From Clostridiales bacterium UBA1775 (lineage in GTDB: Bacteria; Bacillota; Clostridia; Monoglobales; Firm-18): 34,306 bases of DNA. The stretch spans positions 28,624-62,929 of the forward strand of contig DCGP01000023.1 of the NCBI GenBank assembly GCA_002314595.1, written 5' to 3'. Below the pieces are notes generated by a model that had not been told where the DNA came from, made no database searches, and worked only from the letters and a program-made list of their open reading frames with translations. Numbering within the stretch: the first letter of the stretch is position 1; each line of letters begins with the position of its first letter. This document shows positions 18,252 to 26,742 of the stretch, piece after piece. Made by a program: the position numbers and the translations under genes.

Positions 18252-18662
18252 TTAGTCATTCCTTTCAAAATTTAAGAATTTAGTCATCAAAATTCCATTT
18301 TCTGTTGGGTTTTTATAATAATTATTTCTGCAACCTACATTTGTAAATCCAAGCTTTGTATATAAATTTATAGCAGAAACATTACTTTCCCTAACCTCCA
18401 ACGTAATAGATTCTAAATTATTATCAATACAAACTTCTATTAAATTATTTATTAAGCTTGTTGCTATTCCTTGATTTCTGTAACTTGGGTCAACGGCAAC
18501 GTTGGTAATCTGCCCTTGGTCAACTGCCAACCACATACCACAGTACCCAACCACTACATCATCAACAACTGCAACAAAATAACAGGTATGTTCATTGTTA
18601 ATATCACTAACAAACATACCTTTTGTCCATGGGGTTTTAAAGCACTTGTTTTCAAGTGCCAA
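18252..18662 (-). CDS. rimI: RimI-like ribosomal protein S18 N-acetyltransferase, start uncertain
   Basis: A GNAT-fold N-acetyltransferase of the RimI family, which acetylates the N-terminus of ribosomal protein S18. The acetyl-CoA loop is RNQGIA within NVAVDPSYRNQGIATSLI, and the C-terminal NLYTKLGF motif is present. The first canonical start in frame is TTG 18662, giving 136 residues and cutting off the first strand and helix. The frame continues upstream, reading IIIQRIEKASVIHIDGL, which fits a RimI N-terminus, all the way back to the tsaC stop at 18729-18731 with no ATG, GTG or TTG. A non-canonical start (ATT at 18707-18713, or CTG 18716) would give about 152 residues. Confidence 0.85.
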   Translation of the reverse strand: MALENKCFKTPWTKGMFVSDINNEHTCYFVAVVDDVVVGYCGMWLAVDQGQITNVAVDPSYRNQGIATSLINNLIEVCIDNNLESITLEVRESNVSAINLYTKLGFTNVGCRNNYYKNPTENGILMTKFLNFERND

Positions 18663-18728
18663 AAGCCCGTCTATGTGAATTACCGATGCTTTTTCAATCC
18701 TTTGAATAATAATCAGTCCACTTCTTAT

Positions 18729-19721
18729 TTATTTTGCAAATTTATATCCTGCCGCCTTATACAACCTGTTACTTACTGCAAGGTTAATTCCTTTATCGTC
18801 AATATCTTCTGCAAAAATAATATCTACTCCCTCATCATCAAATCCACGAAGATGAGCAAACAAAGTATTTGCATACTCCTTAGGATTACGTCCCATAGAT
18901 TTTACAATGCAATTTTTAGGTGCATTAAAATCACTATGGCAAAGTATACCCACTTTGTTATATTTATTTGCATTATCATTTATATATTTTCCAAAATCGC
19001 CCTTTACAACAATAACCTGTGCCTTTGGTGCATAGTGCTTATACTTTACACCCGGCGACCTTGGAATTTCTCCGTCTTTAAATTCGTAATTTTTTATTAC
19101 ATCACCTAAAACTTCACATAACTGTTCGTATGTAACACCACCGGGGCGAAGTAATCTCGGCACCTCATCAGTTACATCAACAACTGTTGATTCAAGGCCA
19201 ACCACACAATTTCCTCCATCTAATACGGCATCAATTTTACCATTCATATCGTCCATAACGTGCTTTGCAGTTGTAGGGCTTGGCTTACCTGATGTGTTAG
19301 CAGATGGGGCTGCAATAGGCAATTTACATCTATCTAAAATCTTTCGTGCAACTGAATGACTCGGCATTCTGACTGCAACGGTGTCAAGACCTGCGCTAAC
19401 CTCCATTGGAATGTTATCGGACTTTTTCATTACAATAGTCAAAGGTCCCGGCCAAAAAGCCTTCATTAACTTTTTAGCATTTTCGTTAACGTCAACAACA
19501 ATTTCATCAAGTTGACTTAAATGAGCAATATGAACAATTAAAGGGTTGTCAGCCGGTCTGCCCTTTGCCGCAAAAATGTTTTTAGAAGCGTTTTTATCAA
19601 AGGCATTTGCACCTAAACCATATACGGTTTCCGTTGGAATTGCAACCAAACCACCATCATTTAAAATTTTACAAGCAATGCTTATATCCTCATCATTATC
19701 ATTTAACAATAATGTGTTCAT
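18729..19721 (-). CDS. tsaC: L-threonylcarbamoyladenylate synthase (TsaC/Sua5 type)
   Basis: A 330-residue Sua5-type enzyme that makes threonylcarbamoyl-AMP from threonine, bicarbonate and ATP, the first step of t6A synthesis. The YrdC domain (about 10-200) shows PTETVYGLG (29-37), KGRPADNPL (53-61), WPGPLTIV and APSANTSG. The linker has RSPGVKYKHYAPKA, and a C-terminal Sua5 domain (about 235-330) follows, so this is the long form. It overlaps prfA by 1 base (TAATG). Its stop is in the same frame as the upstream extension of rimI. Confidence 0.95.
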   Translation of the reverse strand: MNTLLLNDNDEDISIACKILNDGGLVAIPTETVYGLGANAFDKNASKNIFAAKGRPADNPLIVHIAHLSQLDEIVVDVNENAKKLMKAFWPGPLTIVMKKSDNIPMEVSAGLDTVAVRMPSHSVARKILDRCKLPIAAPSANTSGKPSPTTAKHVMDDMNGKIDAVLDGGNCVVGLESTVVDVTDEVPRLLRPGGVTYEQLCEVLGDVIKNYEFKDGEIPRSPGVKYKHYAPKAQVIVVKGDFGKYINDNANKYNKVGILCHSDFNAPKNCIVKSMGRNPKEYANTLFAHLRGFDDEGVDIIFAEDIDDKGINLAVSNRLYKAAGYKFAK

Positions 19722-20791
19722 TATTCTTCCTCACCTTTTAGCTTTTCAGCCTGATAATAAGTTGTTAAGGCATCAATTATTTCGTCAATTTCCCCATTTA
19801 AAATAGCATCAAGCTTATATAATGTCAAGCCAATTCTATGGTCGCTGACACGTCTTTCAGGGAAGTTATAGGTACGAATTCTTTCACTTCTGTCCCCTGT
19901 ACCAACCTGACTTTTGCGTTGCTCTGCAATCTCATCGTGCTGTTGACTTTGTAATAAGTCATACAGTCTTGAACGCAAGATTTTCATACCCTTTTCCTTG
20001 TTTTTAAGCTGTGATTTTTCGTCTTGGCAAGACACAACAAGTCCTGTTGGAATATGTGTAATTCTAACTGCAGAGTCTGTTGTATTTACACACTGACCAC
20101 CCGGGCCACCTGCACGGAATACATCTATTCTTAAATCATTTTGGTTAATTTCAACTTCTACTTCCTCAACCTCAGGCAATACGGCAACTGTAACGGTTGA
20201 TGTGTGAATTCTGCCACCACTTTCAGTAGACGGAATTCTTTGTACTCTGTGAACACCACTTTCGTATTTTAATCTGCTGTAAGCACCTTGACCACTAATA
20301 CCAAAGGACACTTCCTTAATGCCACCAAGCTCTGTTTCGTTTATGCTTAATGTTTCTGTTTTCCATCTGTGATTTTCTGCATACATAGTATACATTCTAA
20401 GCAAATCTGCAGCAAATAGCGCAGCCTCATCACCACCTGCACCACCACGAATTTCAACAATAACATTCTTATCATCGTTAGGGTCTTTTGGAATTAGTAA
20501 GATTTTAAGTTCTTCCTCACAGGTAGCAATTTTTTCCTTAGCTTCGTCAAATTCTGCTTGAACAAGCTCTCTAAAATCCTTATCAAGATTTTCTTCAAGC
20601 ATTTCCTTTGCTTCTTCAAAGGATTCCTTTGCACTTTTGTACTCGTTAAATTTTTCAACAATCGGTGTTAAATCCGAATGTTCCTTGCACAATTTTGTAA
20701 ACTTGGCTTGATCTGCAATAACCTCAGGGTTACTGATGTCTCTTGCAAGCTCATCATATCTTTGTTGTAAAAATGAAAGTTTCTCAAACAC
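19721..20791 (-). CDS. prfA: Peptide chain release factor 1
   Basis: A 356-residue class I release factor reading UAA and UAG. The tripeptide anticodon region is PST (187-189, in QRIPSTESGGRIHTS), a PxT-type RF1 motif, and the catalytic GGQ is at 231-233 (RAGGPGGQCVN). The start is GTG 20791, with GGTGA about 6 bases upstream. It follows prfB by 21 bases, so RF1 and RF2 are probably made from one transcript, and it overlaps tsaC by 1 base. Confidence 0.96.
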   Translation of the reverse strand: MFEKLSFLQQRYDELARDISNPEVIADQAKFTKLCKEHSDLTPIVEKFNEYKSAKESFEEAKEMLEENLDKDFRELVQAEFDEAKEKIATCEEELKILLIPKDPNDDKNVIVEIRGGAGGDEAALFAADLLRMYTMYAENHRWKTETLSINETELGGIKEVSFGISGQGAYSRLKYESGVHRVQRIPSTESGGRIHTSTVTVAVLPEVEEVEVEINQNDLRIDVFRAGGPGGQCVNTTDSAVRITHIPTGLVVSCQDEKSQLKNKEKGMKILRSRLYDLLQSQQHDEIAEQRKSQVGTGDRSERIRTYNFPERRVSDHRIGLTLYKLDAILNGEIDEIIDALTTYYQAEKLKGEEE

Positions 20792-20812
20792 TTTATTTCA
20801 CCATTTCCTTTA

Positions 20813-21935
20813 TTATTTTAAATTCAAATTACCAAGAGATGCTTGTTTTAGATATTCGTTAATAAAACCATCAATATCCCCGTCCATAACTGCATTTATA
20901 TTACCTGTTTCAAAATTAGTTCTGTGGTCTTTAACAAGATTGTAGGGGTGGAATACATAAGAGCGAATTTGACTGCCCCAAGCAATGTCCTTGTGTTCGC
21001 CCTTTAAATCCTCAATTTTGTCCTTTTGCTCACGCTCTTTTATTTCAAACAGTTTAGATTTTAACATTTTCATTGCAGTTTCTCTGTTTTTGTGTTGAGA
21101 CCTTTCTTGTTGGCAAGAAACCACAACACCGGTTGGAATGTGAGTAATACGAATAGCACTGTCTGTTTTGTTAATGTGCTGACCGCCTGCACCACTTGAA
21201 CGATAGGTATCAACTCTTAAATCCTCAGGGTTAATATCTATTTGAATATCATCGTTAATTTCCGGCATTACATCACAAGATGCAAATGAAGTATGACGTC
21301 TGCCTGACGCATCAAATGGTGAAATTCTAACAAGCCTGTGTATACCTCTTTCACATTTAGCATAACCAAAGGCATTAAGACCCTCAATCATAATAGTAAC
21401 ACTTTTAAGCCCCGCTTCATCGCCTTCAAGATAGTCTAAAACTTCAACCTTAAAGCCTCTGCGTTCACCCCATCTTGTATACATACGAAGCAACATTTCT
21501 GCCCAATCCTGAGCCTCTGTACCTCCGGCACCGGGGTGTAATGTTAAAATTGCATTATTTTTGTCATAAGGTTCGGAAAGTAATGTTTCAAGTCGCATAT
21601 CTTCAAGGTTTTTAATTAAAGCATCGTAGCCTTCTTTAACCTCGTCCAATACAGATAAATCTTCCATTTCGTTTCCAAGGGACACCAATGTAACAAGGTC
21701 TTCCCATTCACCAAACAAATTATTATATCTTTCGATTTTATCTTTTAATTGCTTGGTCTTTTGCAAAACCTTTTGGGCATTTTCCATATCATCATAAAAA
21801 TCCACAGCACCGGTTAACTCTTCAAGTTCTGCGATTTCCTTTTCAGTTGCAGATATGTTAAAGTGAATCCCTCAATTCTTTGATGTCATTTTCAAGTCCG
21901 TCCAAAGAAAGACGATATTCTTCAAACTCTATCAC
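20813..21935 (-). CDS. prfB: Peptide chain release factor 2, +1 programmed frameshift at a UAA
   Basis: RF2 reads UAA and UGA. It is encoded in two frames. GTG 21935 (AAAGGG 8 bases upstream) opens a 25-codon frame ending LRDSL then TAA at codon 26 (21860-21858). Slipping +1 on CTT-TAA-C continues at 21859 to the TAA at 20813. The reconstructed protein is 373 residues, and its motifs fall at SPF 205-207 and GGQ 250-252, the same positions as in E. coli RF2, which strongly supports the join. Codon 26 is the canonical recoding position, but the stop is UAA, not the usual UGA. A GTG start at 21805 would lose the N-terminal domain. It ends in tandem TAA TAA. Confidence 0.93.
21857..21873 (-). other. 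prfB +1 frameshift signal with UAA
   Basis: On the - strand the signal reads GAGGG, then ATTCA, then the slippery CTT (21863-21861), TAA (21860-21858) and C (21857). The SD-like GAGGG upstream and the codon-26 position match the canonical prfB arrangement (AGGGGG-N3-CTT-TGA-C). The stop codon differs, and the spacer is about 5 bases instead of 3. Confidence 0.85.
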
Positions 21936-21974
21936 GTTATCAACCCTTTCAGTTTGTAAATTTGTTATAGTTTA

Positions 21975-24707
21975 TTATGCGTCTTTACCGCAGCATTTTT
22001 TATATTTTAAACCACTTCCGCATGGGCATGGGTCATTTCTGCCAACCTTAGAATCCTTCTTAACAGGTTGTTTTTTAAGGCTATCATCGTGTGAAGCGTT
22101 AATAGGCTCTGCAACCTTTTCTCTTTTAATTTCCTCGTTAGTTTTTGCATGGAATAACAACGAAACAGTATCCTCCTTAATAGAGTTAATCATTTCATCA
22201 AACATATCCATACCTTCAATTTTATACTCAATAACAGGGTCGTGCTGACCATACGCCCTTAAACCGATACCATTTTTAAGTTGGTCCATAGCATCAATAT
22301 GGTCCATCCACTTGTTATCAACTACTCTTAAAAGTATAACCCTTTCAATTTCACGCATACGAAGTTCACCGTTTTCATCAACGCCAAACTCTTGTTCTCT
22401 CCGGGCATAATACTTTTTAACCTCTTCTAAAATTGCTTCCTTAAAGTCAATTTCATCAAATTCCAACTTCTTGTCGCCAAATTCCGGAACGATGCCAAAA
22501 TGTTGAAGCATCAAGCTTTCATAGCTTTCCCAAGTCCAGTCCTCAGCATATTGTCTGCCACCAACGATAGTTGCAACAATATTGTCAACAACACCCTCAA
22601 CCATATTCATAATATTTTCGGCAAAATCTGCGCCTTCCAACACCTTTTGTCTTTCGCCGTAAATAATTTCTCTTTGAGAATTCATTACATCGTCATAGTT
22701 AAGCACGTGCTTACGAATATCAAAGTTTCTGCCTTCAATTTTCTTTTGAGCATTTTCAATAGTATTTGACAAAATCTTTGCATCAATAGGCTCGTTGTCT
22801 TGAAGTCCCATACGGTCAACAATCATATATAATCTGTCAGAGCCAAACAACCTCATTAAATCGTCCTGTAATGAAATAAAGAACCTTGACGCACCAACAT
22901 CACCCTGACGACCACTTCGACCTCTTAGCTGATTATCAATACGTCTGCTTTCATGTCTTTCCGTACCAATAATATACAGACCGCCGACACTAACAACTTT
23001 TTCACGTTCTGCATCTGTTTCCTTTTTAAATTCGTTATATAAATCAGTATAAGTCTTTCTTGCGTCAAGAATTTCCTCATCATCTGTATCAGCATATCCT
23101 GTTGCTTCACTGATAAGCTCTTCGGAATATTCCATTTTACGCATTTTATCCTTTGCCATAAATTCAGGGTTACCGCCAAGCATAATATCAGTACCACGAC
23201 CTGCCATATTAGTAGCAATAGTAACAGCACCAAACTTACCTGCCTGTGCAACAATTTCAGCTTCTTTATCATGGAATTTTGCATTTAAAACATTATGTTT
23301 AATACCTTTACGCTTTAACAAATTAGAAAGCTCTTCGGACTTGTCAATAGTAATTGTACCAACCAAAACCGGCTGTCCTTTTTCATGGCATTCAACTATT
23401 TGATTAACAACTGCATCAAGCTTGCCCTTTTCGTTTTTATATACCACATCATTTTCATCAATTCTCATTAGTGGCTTGTTGGTTGGAATAACAACAACAT
23501 CAAGCTTGTAGATTTCTCTAAATTCCTCTTCCTCTGTTTCAGCAGTACCTGTCATACCTGAAAGCTTGGTATATAGACGGAAGAAATTTTGGAATGTAAT
23601 AGTTGCCAAGGTCTTGCTTTCTCTTTCAACCTTAACATGCTCCTTAGCCTCAATAGCCTGGTGAAGACCATCACTGTATCTTCTGCCTGCCATCATACGG
23701 CCTGTAAATTCATCAACAATAATAACTTGCCCATCTTTGACAACATAATTTTTATCACGGTGCATTGTACCGTGTGCCTTAATTGCTTGGTTAATATGAT
23801 GATGTAAAAGCATATTTTCAGGGTCTGTTAGGTTTTCAATATTAAATGCAGCCTCTGCCTTTTTAACGCCTTGAACAGTTAATGTTGCAGTGTTAGCCTT
23901 TTCATCAACTATATAATCTGCATCAATGTCCTCGTCGGACTTTTTATCATCACTTTCTTTAATTTTAAACATTTTAAGAGTACGAGCAAATTTGTCTACA
24001 ATATCGTATAGTTGTGTGGATTTATCCCCCATACCTGAAATAATAAGAGGTGTCCTTGCTTCATCAATCAAAATACTATCCACTTCGTCTACAATAGCAT
24101 AGTTATGACCTCTTTGAACCTTTTGACTTGCATAGATAACCATATTATCTCTTAAATAGTCAAAGCCAAGCTCGTTGTTTGTAACATAGGTAATATCAGC
24201 ATTATAAGCCTCACGCCTTGCTTCGTTGTCCATATCGTGTAAAACAAGGCCAACCTTTAAGCCCAAGAAGGAATAAACCTTGCCCATCCATTCGCTATCA
24301 CGTTTTGCAAGGTAATCATTTACCGTTACAATGTGGACACCTTTCCCGCTTAAAGCATTTAAGTAAGCAGGCAATGTAGCAACCAATGTTTTACCTTCAC
24401 CTGTTTTCATTTCTGCAATTCTGCCTTGATGTAAAACAATACCACCAATAATTTGCACTTCAAAGTGCTTCATGCCCAAAACACGCCAAGCACCTTCTCT
24501 TGCAGTTGCAAAAGCCTCAGGTAAAATATCGTCCAGTGTTTCACCATTTGCAAGACGATTTTTAAACTCAACAGTTTTATTTTTAAGCTCTGCATCAGTA
24601 AGCTTGGAATATTCCTCCTCCAATGCCAAAACTTTTTGAGCAATAGGTTTAATTATTTTAACTTCACGTTCACTATGTGAACCGAACAATTTATCAAGAA
24701 AACTCAT
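21975..24707 (-). CDS. secA: Preprotein translocase ATPase SecA
   Basis: A 910-residue SecA motor that drives preproteins through SecYEG. NBD1 has Walker A MKTGEGKT (100-107) and the DEVDSILIDEARTPLI box; the preprotein-binding and NBD2 regions show NMAGRGTDIML and RQLRGRSGRQGD-type motifs. The C-terminal zinc/SecB-binding tail CPCGSGLKYKKCC (894-906) has all four cysteines. GAGGGAA precedes the ATG. It heads the secA-prfB-prfA-tsaC-rimI-tsaD run; prfB starts 39 bases after its stop, an order (secA-prfB) shared with many Firmicutes. Confidence 0.98.
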   Translation of the reverse strand: MSFLDKLFGSHSEREVKIIKPIAQKVLALEEEYSKLTDAELKNKTVEFKNRLANGETLDDILPEAFATAREGAWRVLGMKHFEVQIIGGIVLHQGRIAEMKTGEGKTLVATLPAYLNALSGKGVHIVTVNDYLAKRDSEWMGKVYSFLGLKVGLVLHDMDNEARREAYNADITYVTNNELGFDYLRDNMVIYASQKVQRGHNYAIVDEVDSILIDEARTPLIISGMGDKSTQLYDIVDKFARTLKMFKIKESDDKKSDEDIDADYIVDEKANTATLTVQGVKKAEAAFNIENLTDPENMLLHHHINQAIKAHGTMHRDKNYVVKDGQVIIVDEFTGRMMAGRRYSDGLHQAIEAKEHVKVERESKTLATITFQNFFRLYTKLSGMTGTAETEEEEFREIYKLDVVVIPTNKPLMRIDENDVVYKNEKGKLDAVVNQIVECHEKGQPVLVGTITIDKSEELSNLLKRKGIKHNVLNAKFHDKEAEIVAQAGKFGAVTIATNMAGRGTDIMLGGNPEFMAKDKMRKMEYSEELISEATGYADTDDEEILDARKTYTDLYNEFKKETDAEREKVVSVGGLYIIGTERHESRRIDNQLRGRSGRQGDVGASRFFISLQDDLMRLFGSDRLYMIVDRMGLQDNEPIDAKILSNTIENAQKKIEGRNFDIRKHVLNYDDVMNSQREIIYGERQKVLEGADFAENIMNMVEGVVDNIVATIVGGRQYAEDWTWESYESLMLQHFGIVPEFGDKKLEFDEIDFKEAILEEVKKYYARREQEFGVDENGELRMREIERVILLRVVDNKWMDHIDAMDQLKNGIGLRAYGQHDPVIEYKIEGMDMFDEMINSIKEDTVSLLFHAKTNEEIKREKVAEPINASHDDSLKKQPVKKDSKVGRNDPCPCGSGLKYKKCCGKDA

Positions 24708-24770
24708 TGTTATTCCCTCACTTAAATCAATTAGTACGGATAAAATAACCCTATAATATCCATTATGAAT

Positions 24771-24799
24771 ATTTTACCATAATATTTAAAAAAATACAA
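24771..24799 (-). promoter_or_regulatory. Candidate promoter of secA
   Basis: On the - strand, TTGTAT (24799-24794) and TAAAAT (24776-24771) are separated by 17 bases, about 64 bases upstream of the secA ATG. The match is moderate in an AT-rich gap. The 300-base gap 24708-25007 otherwise holds only the divergent rpsU promoter and leader. Confidence 0.45.
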
Positions 24800-24892
24800 C
24801 CTTTATACACTACATTTTTTGCAAAAATCATACATTTAATAAATTATTTACAAAAATTTTCTAATATTTTCAAAAAATCCGAATTTTTATGC

Positions 24893-24921
24893 TTGACAAC
24901 AGAGCAACATTAAAGTATAAT
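24893..24921 (+). promoter_or_regulatory. Sigma-A promoter of rpsU-yqeY
   Basis: A consensus TTGACA (24893-24898) and TATAAT (24916-24921) with a 17-base spacer. The leader of about 80 bases contains an imperfect hairpin (CTAC/GTAG closed by CCG/CGG, about 24970-24993) running into the very strong SD GGAGGGAGGG, which may modulate S21 translation. Confidence 0.85.
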
Positions 24922-25007
24922 ATAATGAGTGTTATTGATAAGGCAAAAATTATTTAATTCAAAACACAGCCGCATACTACATCCGGTAGCGGAGGGAGGG
25001 AAAATTT

Positions 25008-25181
25008 GTGTCAGAAATCAGAGTTAAAGAAAATGAATCTCTTGACAGCGCACTTCGCAGATTTAAAAGACAATGCTCAAAAGCAGGTGTTTTATCCGAA
25101 ATTCGTAAAAGAGAACATTATGAAAAGCCAAGCGTAAAACGCAAAAAGAAATCAGAGGCAGCAAGAAAGCGTAAATTCTAA
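25008..25181 (+). CDS. rpsU: Ribosomal protein S21
   Basis: A 57-residue basic protein of the 30S subunit. It starts at GTG 25008 (SEIRVKENESLDSALRRFKR) and ends in the lysine/arginine-rich tail KKKSEAARKRKF. The length and the N-terminal pattern are typical of bacterial S21. GGAGGGAGGG lies 7 bases upstream. yqeY follows after 19 bases, as in many Firmicutes. Confidence 0.96.
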   Translation: MSEIRVKENESLDSALRRFKRQCSKAGVLSEIRKREHYEKPSVKRKKKSEAARKRKF

Positions 25182-25200
25182 TTAAAAGGTAGTGAACAAA

Positions 25201-25644
25201 ATGTCTCTTAAAGATAAGTTGATGGACGACTTAAAATCAGCAATGAAGGACAAAGATACAGTTCGTAAAAATGCTGTTCAAATGGTTCGTGCATCAGTAT
25301 TGCAGGTTGAAAAGGATAACAAAGTAACACTTGATGACGAAGGCGTTATCGAAGTTGTTGCAAAAGAAGTAAAAAAGCGCAAAGACGTTCTTCCTGAGTA
25401 CGAAAAAAGCGGCAGAGATGATTTGATTTCCGATTTAAAAAAAGAAATCGAAGTTCTTATGGCGTATTTACCTCAGCAGTTGTCTGAGGACGAGGTTGAA
25501 AAGTTAGTTATTGAAGCTATTGAAGAAACCTCAGCAAAAACAATGAAAGATATCGGTAAAGTTATGTCGGCAATAATGCCAAAGACAAAAGGTAGAGCAG
25601 ATGGCAAGGTCATCAACCAATTTGTCAAAAAGCATTTATCATAG
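25201..25644 (+). CDS. yqeY: GatB/YqeY-domain protein
   Basis: A 147-residue YqeY-family protein, related to the C-terminal tRNA-binding helical domain of the GatB amidotransferase subunit; its cellular role is not established. The N-terminus SLKDKLMDDLKSAMKDKD and the C-terminal GKVMSAIMPKTKGRADGKVIN are family hallmarks. ATG 25201 is chosen over GTG 25192 because the AAGG SD abuts the GTG and family alignments start at MSL. It is co-transcribed with rpsU and ends at a strong terminator. Confidence 0.93.
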   Translation: MSLKDKLMDDLKSAMKDKDTVRKNAVQMVRASVLQVEKDNKVTLDDEGVIEVVAKEVKKRKDVLPEYEKSGRDDLISDLKKEIEVLMAYLPQQLSEDEVEKLVIEAIEETSAKTMKDIGKVMSAIMPKTKGRADGKVINQFVKKHLS

Positions 25645-25654
25645 TATAATAATT

Positions 25655-25685
25655 AAGACAGTCAATTATTTGACTGTCTTTTTTT
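25655..25685 (+). terminator. Rho-independent terminator after yqeY
   Basis: A perfect 11-bp stem (AAGACAGTCAA with TTGACTGTCTT), a TTAT loop and a run of seven T at 25679-25685. It ends 2 bases before the stop of the convergent ATPase gene. On the - strand the tail is only partly T-rich, so termination there may be weaker. Confidence 0.92.
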
Positions 25686-25686
25686 A

Positions 25687-26742
25687 TCATAGTACTTCTT
25701 CTCTTAGCTCAATATCTTTTGAAATTGAATTTATTAAAATATTTGTAATTTCATCAAGCTTGCCTGTTCCAATTAGCTTTTCACCCTTATGATGTACTGT
25801 CAAGCAAAGTTTGTTTTTATTTTCATCGTATTCAAAAACTGCTTTAATGCTTGAATTTCTATCAACTGTATGTAGCAACCCTTGAATACAAAATTCTTCA
25901 AATAACAATTCAACCTTTTTTGTTTGCTTTGAAGTATAATCAAGTTTATTGCAAAACTCATCAATTTTTCGAATCATTTTAATATAGTCCGTATCAGCAG
26001 AGTTTATGTCAAGTTCAAGGAATTTTAGTCCGTTAATAAATCGTCTTGTCCTGTCTTTTTTAGGATTTGTAAAGATTTCTTCAGTTGAAGCGTCTTCATA
26101 AATTCCTTTTTGGTCCATATAAAATACCCTGTTAGAAACTTCTCTTGCAAAATCCATTTCATGAGTAACAATAACCATTGTTCGTCCTGTTTTAGCAAGC
26201 TTTTTAATAACATATTCAACCTCCCCAACCATTGTTGGGTCAAGGGCTGATGTAGGTTCATCAAACAAAATAACCTCCGGCTCCATTGCCAAAGTCCTTG
26301 CAATAGCAACCCTTTGCTTTTGACCACCGGAAAGACTACTTGGATATTTAAATTTAGCATCTGCCATACCAACCAGCCTTAAATATTTCATTGCATTATC
26401 ACAAGCATCTTGCTTTGATGTTCCCAAAAGGTCTATTTGTGGAGCCATTACGTTTTCCAAAACCGTCATATGTCCAAACAAATTAAATTGTTGAAAAACC
26501 ATACCTATTTTACGTCTGTATAAATTCAAGTTACAATTTGGGTCTGTAAGTTCCACATTATTAAAGAATACCTGCCCGCTTGTTGGAGTGACAAGCAGGT
26601 TAATACAATTTAAAAATGTTGATTTGCCTGTGCCTGAGGGACCAATTACTGCTATAACATCGCCTTTATTGATTTTTACGCTAACATTTTCAATAACATT
26701 ATCATCGAAATACTTTTTAGTAATATTTTTAAGTTCTATCAT
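25687..26742 (-). CDS. Polar amino-acid ABC transporter ATPase with extra C-terminal domain
   Basis: A 351-residue protein. Residues 1-240 are a GlnQ/HisP-type ATPase: Walker A GPSGTGKS (34-41), Q-loop at Q84/Q85, signature LSGGQ (137-141) and Walker B VILFDEP (157-163). Family members normally stop at about 240-250. The extra 100 residues (about 250-351) show KKVELLFEEFC followed by alternating strands, faintly like a GHKL/anti-sigma fold, but without a clear ATP-binding N-box. It may be a regulatory domain. It overlaps the permease gene by 4 bases (ATGA). It powers amino-acid import by the neighbouring fused subunit. Confidence 0.9.
   Translation of the reverse strand: MIELKNITKKYFDDNVIENVSVKINKGDVIAVIGPSGTGKSTFLNCINLLVTPTSGQVFFNNVELTDPNCNLNLYRRKIGMVFQQFNLFGHMTVLENVMAPQIDLLGTSKQDACDNAMKYLRLVGMADAKFKYPSSLSGGQKQRVAIARTLAMEPEVILFDEPTSALDPTMVGEVEYVIKKLAKTGRTMVIVTHEMDFAREVSNRVFYMDQKGIYEDASTEEIFTNPKKDRTRRFINGLKFLELDINSADTDYIKMIRKIDEFCNKLDYTSKQTKKVELLFEEFCIQGLLHTVDRNSSIKAVFEYDENKNKLCLTVHHKGEKLIGTGKLDEITNILINSISKDIELREEVL

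Noticed and set aside
18471..19109. 212-codon + strand ORF opposite rimI and tsaC
   Set aside because: It is a shadow frame of two well-supported - strand genes; its translation is low-complexity and rich in Ile, Tyr and Cys with no family match.
20813..21805. RF2 starting at the internal GTG 21805
   Set aside because: This would remove the N-terminal domain; the upstream frame plus a +1 shift gives the expected length and motif positions.
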